A stretch of DNA of 53,584 bases, taken from positions 749-54,332 of the forward strand of contig DDWF01000326.1 in NCBI GenBank assembly GCA_002345845.1, in the 5' to 3' direction. A model generated the notes under the pieces. That model did no database searches. It was given only the letters and a program-made list of their open reading frames with translations, and was not told where the DNA came from. Below are positions 45,216 to 53,584 of the stretch, one piece after another; the first letter of the stretch is position 1; every line of letters begins with the position of its first letter. Both the position numbers and the translations under genes were made by a program. This stretch comes from Betaproteobacteria bacterium UBA2293 (lineage in GTDB: Bacteria > Pseudomonadota > Gammaproteobacteria > Burkholderiales > Rhodocyclaceae).

Positions 45216-45219
45216 GGCC

Positions 45220-46215
45220 TTAGTCCTTAATCAGTTGTAATTGTGGGTTATGCGATAAGAATACAGGCAGTTTAGTGCTAAGCACATCTGTGACAGCTTT
45301 TTCAGCTAAGGCAAGCAAGGTTTTCTTGGCCGCTTCGGTGGCTACGTCCAGCCCGAGGTCTTTTGCCTGCTCTTGGGAAGGTTCATGGTCAATCCGGAAA
45401 TATCGATCTTTTAGGCGATGAGAAACCAGTTGGTCCACAAACTGCTGTTGTGCCGAAATCATTACTGAAAACAAGCGCTGGTCCTGCATCCAATCAGCAA
45501 CGCCGAAGTCACGACCCGAGCTAAACGAAAGGGAATAGCTTTGAGTTGTCGTTCCTACGCTCAGGATTCGCAAGGCAACTGCCGGGACTTCAAAAAAGTG
45601 CTCTGCCTCATGTGCAGCAATCAAATCAGGCGCATTGGCAAATAAGCCACCGTCTGCGTAGAGGCATCCTTGAACCTCTGCCAATTCGAAGAATGTTGGG
45701 GCTGCAGCAGTTGCCAAAGCAACATTAACAGCCTTGAGTTTCCAATCCCGATTCCATTCACGCTTGTGCCGTGTTTTGAATACCTGCGGTGTTCCTTGGG
45801 TAACATTTACGGCAGGAATTGCTACCGGATGAATAGCATCTCCCAAGGTGGCATTCGCGGGTATGAGCTCAGAGATGGCATCCCGCAGAGGAGATGTCGA
45901 GTACCTGGCCTTCCTTGCGTGCCTCCACAAGTCCAACCCAATTTTGAGTTTTCCTTCTGGCGGCTCGTGAATTGGGAAAATCTTCGCACCATGCTCCAGA
46001 AACACTTGTACCACTCGGGCCATTGGCACTTCGAATGCAACTGCTAGCGCTACGATGCCACCGATGGATGTGCCGCAAGTCAGATCAAAACATTGGCCTA
46101 TTGGCTTTTGCAGATGGTCTTCAATAACTGCCAATGCCTTTGCAGTAAAAAGTCCCCTGTAACCGCCGCCCGTTAGGGCCAATGCTTGAAATGGTTGGTC
46201 TACAGTCCAAGTCAT
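45220..46215 (-). CDS. capV: CBASS effector CapV, patatin-like phospholipase
   Basis: This 331-residue protein has the patatin motifs: oxyanion GGGYRG (16-21), nucleophile S50 in GTSIGG and D188 in YADGG. CapV enzymes degrade membrane phospholipids when activated by a cyclic nucleotide, killing the infected cell. AGGGT precedes the ATG at 46215. It is the first gene of the two-gene minus-strand operon with the CD-NTase. Full length for the family. Confidence 0.9.
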   Translation of the reverse strand: MTWTVDQPFQALALTGGGYRGLFTAKALAVIEDHLQKPIGQCFDLTCGTSIGGIVALAVAFEVPMARVVQVFLEHGAKIFPIHEPPEGKLKIGLDLWRHARKARYSTSPLRDAISELIPANATLGDAIHPVAIPAVNVTQGTPQVFKTRHKREWNRDWKLKAVNVALATAAAPTFFELAEVQGCLYADGGLFANAPDLIAAHEAEHFFEVPAVALRILSVGTTTQSYSLSFSSGRDFGVADWMQDQRLFSVMISAQQQFVDQLVSHRLKDRYFRIDHEPSQEQAKDLGLDVATEAAKKTLLALAEKAVTDVLSTKLPVFLSHNPQLQLIKD

Positions 46216-46668
46216 CGTAATACCCTTGTCTTTCCAGTTAGAAGGTTACGCACGAGGCCTTGTTTCTTAAGACACAGCTTTTCGGACTCTTGCGATATGG
46301 TCTGGCCACAGAGTCTCCAACCAATTCGTTGAGTGGCATTCAGGCTGGTGGGGCAAGATGCTGCAAATTATGCCACTACACCACACAAGCCGCTGTTCGA
46401 CCGCCGAGTTCTCTTGCAGGCTGAACCGGCCACATCGTTGACTTCGCTTTGAAGGTCCCCAATGGCCGTATAGGCCAAATTATGTGAAATGGCCCCACTG
46501 CAGGAATAGCCGCCTTGCTGTATCTAGCGCCTTATCGACTTCCCTGCTACTGAGTGGCAGAAAGTAAGTTGGCACATCGAGATATTTAGAATCTGGCGCA
46601 TCAATCCGCTCAGGAAAACTCCACATCCACAGGAACCACGAAAGTAGTCCCATAACAGCCCATGAATC

Positions 46669-46692
46669 TGTGGGGGGAATTGTGGGGGGAAT
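46669..46692. repeat. Tandem 12-bp G-rich repeat near the tRNA 3' end
   Basis: TGTGGGGGGAAT occurs twice in tandem at 46669-46680 and 46681-46692. Similar G-run repeats are often found just inside tRNA-integrated elements, upstream of P4-type integrase genes. They may be integrase arm sites left behind after loss of the integrase. Confidence 0.6.
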
Positions 46693-46717
46693 TTTCAAAA
46701 ATCAGAGCCTAGAATGA

Positions 46718-46747
46718 ACTTAGGCCAATCCGAGGATTGGCCTAAGT
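46718..46747. terminator. Perfect 14-bp palindrome downstream of tRNA-Pro
   Basis: ACTTAGGCCAATCC and its exact complement flank a 2-nt centre (GA), 12 bp beyond the encoded CCA end of the minus-strand tRNA gene. On the minus strand a T-run follows only after about 16 nt (GATTTTTG), so it is an imperfect terminator. It may end tRNA-Pro transcription. Confidence 0.5.
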
Positions 46748-46759
46748 CATTGATTCTCT

Positions 46760-46837
<78 letters not shown>

Positions 46838-46869
46838 CAAGCCAAGCATTATACCGGAAAAAATCGGAT

Positions 46870-47247
46870 TCAAAGTCGTAACATCTCGATAATGGACTTC
46901 AATTCTTCCCGCAAACCGAGGGCGGCCTTTTGCGCCTCAGCTTTTTCCTGAGACAGCACCACGACAGCACCACCTTCCTCCAGGCGATTGCGCGCACCAC
47001 TAATCGTAAACCCCTGATTATAAAGAAGCTCACGAATCCGCCTGACCAGCAATACCTCATGATGCTGGTAATAGCGCCGATTACCGCGCCGCTTCACTGG
47101 CTTCAACTGGTTGAATTCCTGCTCCCAGTAGCGCAGCACATGCGGCTTGACGCCACACAACTCGCTAACTTCACCGATGGTGAAATAGCGCTTGGCGGGA
47201 ATGGGCGGAAGCTCTTCGCCGGAGGAGTTTTTAGGCCGCGGTTCCAT
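46870..47247 (-). CDS. MerR-family transcriptional regulator
   Basis: This 125-residue regulator has a MerR helix-turn-helix ([20 protein letters not shown], then [20 protein letters not shown]) and a short C-terminal helix. It commonly follows ihfA in betaproteobacteria; its targets are unknown. I chose the ATG at 47247, 17 nt inside the ihfA end; an ATG at 47265 gives 6 more residues. No clear ribosome site precedes either, so coupling to ihfA is likely. Confidence 0.88.
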   Translation of the reverse strand: MEPRPKNSSGEELPPIPAKRYFTIGEVSELCGVKPHVLRYWEQEFNQLKPVKRRGNRRYYQHHEVLLVRRIRELLYNQGFTISGARNRLEEGGAVVVLSQEKAEAQKAALGLREELKSIIEMLRL

Positions 47248-47533
47248 CGAAAGCCAATTCAACATCTGACTTCAGCTTCTGGCTGGCATGAAAAGTAACC
47301 ACTCGCCGTGCCGTAATGGGGATTTCCTCGCCAGTCTTCGGATTACGCCCGGGGCGCTGGGGTTTGTCACGCAACTGGAAGTTGCCGAAGCCGGAGAGCT
47401 TGACGCCATCGCCCGTTTCCAGGGCGTTACGAATCTCTTCGAAAAATGCCTCGACCATATCTTTGGCCTCACGCTTGTTGAGGCCGACCTTCTCAAAGAG
47501 AAGGTCAGCGAGTTCAGCTTTGGTGAGCGTCAT
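47231..47533 (-). CDS. ihfA: Integration host factor subunit alpha
   Basis: This 100-residue DNA-bending protein has the family body [20 protein letters not shown] and [20 protein letters not shown]. The ATG at 47533 (MTLTKAE) aligns with the E. coli start and has GGAAAA upstream; an ATG at 47548 overlapping the pheT stop would add 5 residues. It follows pheT, as in many proteobacteria. IHF is also used by many integrases. Confidence 0.95.
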   Translation of the reverse strand: MTLTKAELADLLFEKVGLNKREAKDMVEAFFEEIRNALETGDGVKLSGFGNFQLRDKPQRPGRNPKTGEEIPITARRVVTFHASQKLKSDVELAFDGTAA

Positions 47534-47547
47534 CGTTGTTTTTTCCA

Positions 47548-51411
<3,864 letters not shown>

Positions 51412-51422
51412 GTGCTATCTCC

Positions 51423-51620
51423 TTACGCGTAGGGCATCATGGCGCGAACGGATGCGACGTCACGCTCGTTCACCGCTGCGGCACCACGGAGGTGACGCTT
51501 AACCTTGGTGGTCTTCTTCGTCAGAATGTGACGCTTGAAGGCCTGACCACGCTTGATGGAACCACCAGCGCGGACCGAAAAGCGCTTCTTGGCGCCACTC
51601 TTGGTCTTCATCTTGGGCAT
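51423..51620 (-). CDS. rpmI: 50S ribosomal protein L35
   Basis: This 65-residue protein opens with [20 protein letters not shown]. The ATG at 51620 gives the standard length and follows TAAGGAG; an upstream frame extension to 51641 is not used in the family. Confidence 0.97.
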   Translation of the reverse strand: MPKMKTKSGAKKRFSVRAGGSIKRGQAFKRHILTKKTTKVKRHLRGAAAVNERDVASVRAMMPYA

Positions 51621-51732
51621 TTTGATGCTCCTTAATGTCATGCCGTCAGGTGGTTCCCGGCGGGAACGCTTGTACTACCCGAAAGCACTTCTTTTAGTCG
51701 CTAGCTCCTGGCTAACAACTGACTACTAACTA

Positions 51733-52254
51733 CTACTTCTTCTTGGCCGGCGCGATGATCATGATCATCTGGCGCCCTTCCATCTTCGGCATCTGCTCGA
51801 CCACGCCAACGGCATCGAGATCCGCCTTGATCCGTTCCAGCTGACGCATGCCGAACTCCTGATGCGCCATTTCGCGCCCCCGGAAGCGCAGGGTCACTTT
51901 GACCTTGTCTTCTTCTTCCAGGAAGCGAATCATGTTCCTGAGCTTGATCTGGTAATCGTTTTCGTCAGTGCCAGGGCGCAATTTGACTTCCTTGACCTGG
52001 ACCTGCTTCTGCTTCAACTTGGCTTCATGGGCACGTTTCTGTTCCTGATACTTGAACTTGCCGTAATCCATGATGCGGCAGACCGGCGGCTTCGCCATCG
52101 GCGCGATCTCAACGAGATCGACCCCTGCCTCTTCTGCCATTTGCAACGCGGACCGGATACTGACGATGCCGAGTTGTTCGCCTTCAGCGCCCTGGAGACG
52201 AATCTCCGGAACCGTGATTTCTTCGTTGAGGCGATGCGCCTTGTTCTGAGCTAT
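51733..52254 (-). CDS. infC: Translation initiation factor IF-3, apparent AUA start
   Basis: This 173-residue factor has the normal N-domain ([20 protein letters not shown]), the linker with [13 protein letters not shown], and the C-domain with [19 protein letters not shown]. The family start IAQNKAHR coincides with an ATA codon at 52254, preceded by GGGGG at good spacing; no ATG or GTG lies nearby. A TTG at 52275 is the only conventional start in frame but lacks a ribosome site. Rare start codons in infC allow IF-3 to limit its own synthesis, as known in E. coli (AUU). Confidence 0.95.
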   Translation of the reverse strand: MAQNKAHRLNEEITVPEIRLQGAEGEQLGIVSIRSALQMAEEAGVDLVEIAPMAKPPVCRIMDYGKFKYQEQKRAHEAKLKQKQVQVKEVKLRPGTDENDYQIKLRNMIRFLEEEDKVKVTLRFRGREMAHQEFGMRQLERIKADLDAVGVVEQMPKMEGRQMIMIIAPAKKK

Positions 52255-52278
52255 GGTGAAACCCCCAAAAAACAATAA

Positions 52279-53584
52279 TTAAGCCGTGCCACTTCGCGCC
52301 GCAACTTTTTCCTGAAGTTGCCTGATCAGGGCATCCACGGACATTTGTCCGAGATCCTGACCACCGCGAGTACGCACGGCCACCAGTCCGTCCGCCTTTT
52401 CCTTATCGCCCACAACGAGCTGGTAAGGCAGCCGGTTCAAGCTATGTTCTCGAATTTTATAGGTAATTTTCTCGTTGCGCAAATCCGCCTCAGCCCTGAA
52501 GCCCGCCTGGTGTAGCTTTTGCGCGACTTCGGCGGCGTAATCCGCCTGCTTTTCGGAAATATTCAGGACTACAGCTTGCGTCGGCGCCAGCCACAAAGGG
52601 AGCGCTCCAGCAAAGTTTTCGATCAGGATGCCGATGAAGCGCTCCAGCGAACCGAGGATCGCCCGATGCAGCATGACCGGCACCTTGCGCTCGTCGTTGG
52701 CATCGACATATTCGGCCCCCAGACGACCCGGCATCGAGAAATCGACCTGCATGGTGCCGCACTGCCAGGAACGGCCGATCGCATCCTTGATGTGGAATTC
52801 GATCTTCGGGCCATAGAAAGCACCCTCGCCCGGCAGCTCCGACCACTCCAGGCCGGAAGCGCGCAAACCTTGGCGCAGCGCCTCTTCGGCTTTCTCCCAG
52901 ACTTCGTCGGAGCCAACACGGCTATCCGGACGCAGCGCCAGCTTGACGGCCACATCATTGAAGCCGAAATCCGCATAGACCTTCTTGACCAGCGCGTTGA
53001 AGGCAGTGACTTCGGATTCGATCTGATCTTCAGTACAGAAGATGTGACCATCGTCCTGGACGAAGCCGCGCACGCGCATCAGGCCGTGCAGCGCGCCAGT
53101 CGGCTCGTTGCGGTGACAGGAGCCAAACTCGCCGTAGCGCAGCGGCAATTCGCGATAGGAGCGCAGATCAGCATTGAAAACCTGGACATGCCCCGGACAG
53201 TTCATCGGCTTGACCGCGTAGTCCGTCGGCTCCTTGCCCTCCCCCTCGTCGATCTGGAAGGGGTACATGTTCTCGCGGTAATAGTCCCAGTGACCGCTCG
53301 TCTTCCACACGTCGGCCCGGTAGATGTGCGGCGTGCGGATCTCCTCGTAGCCGCGCTCGTAGAGATCGGCGGAGAGCCACTCGATGAGTTCGTGGAGCAC
53401 GCGCGCGCCCTTGGGGTGATACAGCACCAGTCCGCTGCCGGCGAGCTCATCGAAGTGGAAAAGGTCGAGATCGCGGCCGAGCTTGCGGTGGTCGCGCTTG
53501 TCGGCCTCCTCAAGGCGCGTCAGATACGCGTCGAGATCTTTGCTCGAGAACCACGCGGTCCCGTAGATGCGCTGCAGCATGGGA
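52279..53584 (-). CDS. thrS: Threonyl-tRNA synthetase, N-terminus outside window
   Basis: The C-terminal 434 codons of thrS are present, including the class II catalytic core ([32 protein letters not shown] with the zinc-ligand Cys, motif 2 [20 protein letters not shown], motif 3 [13 protein letters not shown]) and the anticodon-binding domain. The frame continues past the right edge; full-length proteins are near 640 residues, so about 200 are missing. It is followed by infC, as is usual. Confidence 0.97.
   Translation of the reverse strand, partial: PMLQRIYGTAWFSSKDLDAYLTRLEEADKRDHRKLGRDLDLFHFDELAGSGLVLYHPKGARVLHELIEWLSADLYERGYEEIRTPHIYRADVWKTSGHWDYYRENMYPFQIDEGEGKEPTDYAVKPMNCPGHVQVFNADLRSYRELPLRYGEFGSCHRNEPTGALHGLMRVRGFVQDDGHIFCTEDQIESEVTAFNALVKKVYADFGFNDVAVKLALRPDSRVGSDEVWEKAEEALRQGLRASGLEWSELPGEGAFYGPKIEFHIKDAIGRSWQCGTMQVDFSMPGRLGAEYVDANDERKVPVMLHRAILGSLERFIGILIENFAGALPLWLAPTQAVVLNISEKQADYAAEVAQKLHQAGFRAEADLRNEKITYKIREHSLNRLPYQLVVGDKEKADGLVAVRTRGGQDLGQMSVDALIRQLQEKVAARSGTA

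Larger units (their letters stand above)
46216..46759. other. Gene-poor boundary region between CBASS and tRNA-Pro
   Basis: This 544-bp region contains the capV promoter area, a 72-codon minus frame (46480-46698) that I do not recognise and doubt, two tandem 12-bp G-rich repeats and a perfect palindrome close to the tRNA. No integrase is present. The features next to the tRNA 3' end are what one expects of an old attachment region. Confidence 0.45.

Noticed and set aside
51700..51740. Short TAGTAGT-like repeats after infC
   Set aside because: Only two short imperfect units in a non-coding gap; no sign of a functional repeat.

Overview
The window looks like a high-GC betaproteobacterial chromosome, probably Rhodocyclales-like (Thauera/Azoarcus type). 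This rests on the thrS-infC-rpmI-rplT-pheS-pheT-ihfA-merR-tRNA-Pro order at the right end, the split pntA genes and the protein sequences. I ran no database search, so the taxon is inference.

Region 1 (1-9631) is an aromatic-acid catabolic cluster. It holds a three-component Rieske dioxygenase (alpha, beta, plant-type 2Fe-2S/FAD reductase, Rieske ferredoxin), a dihydrodiol dehydrogenase, an extradiol dioxygenase, a metal-dependent decarboxylase of the amidohydrolase family, a C-C hydrolase and a divergent hydroxypentadienoate hydratase. Two TetR regulators closely resemble CymR, the p-cumate repressor, and two palindromes that look like CymR operators lie in the divergent promoter region. Together these point to meta-cleavage of p-cumate or a similar aromatic carboxylate. 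A bacteriohemerythrin gene sits between the cluster and the second regulator.

Region 2 (9979-12763) is the proton-translocating transhydrogenase operon pntAa-pntAb-pntB, on the minus strand.

Region 3 (13186-34177) is a nearly uninterrupted F-type (MPF-F) conjugation operon: lytic transglycosylase, OmpA-like lipoprotein, pilin, TraL, E, K, B, DsbC, V, C, TrbI, S26 peptidase (TraF), TraW, U, TrbC, N, thioredoxin-like TraF, H and G. No relaxase, coupling protein or integrase is present in the window.

Region 4 (34182-46215) is a defence-rich accessory block: a small membrane protein facing traG, a nucleotidyltransferase pair of toxin-antitoxin character, a two-gene module pairing a DisA_N (DAC)-fold protein with a Cap15-like membrane effector, a type II CBASS operon (DncV-like CD-NTase, E2/E1 Cap2, JAB Cap3), and a convergent type I CBASS (patatin CapV plus a CD-NTase with an AGS-C sensor domain). 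An IS66-family element with a perfect 8-bp target duplication has split the DncV-like gene after its eleventh codon, and Cap2 carries an apparent single-base frameshift between its E2 and E1 halves. The type II system is therefore probably disabled or altered, while the type I system looks intact.

Region 5 (46760-53584) is core chromosome: tRNA-Pro(GGG), whose 3' end faces the accessory block and is a plausible integration boundary, then merR-like, ihfA, pheT, pheS, rplT, rpmI, infC (apparent AUA start) and the 3' part of thrS.
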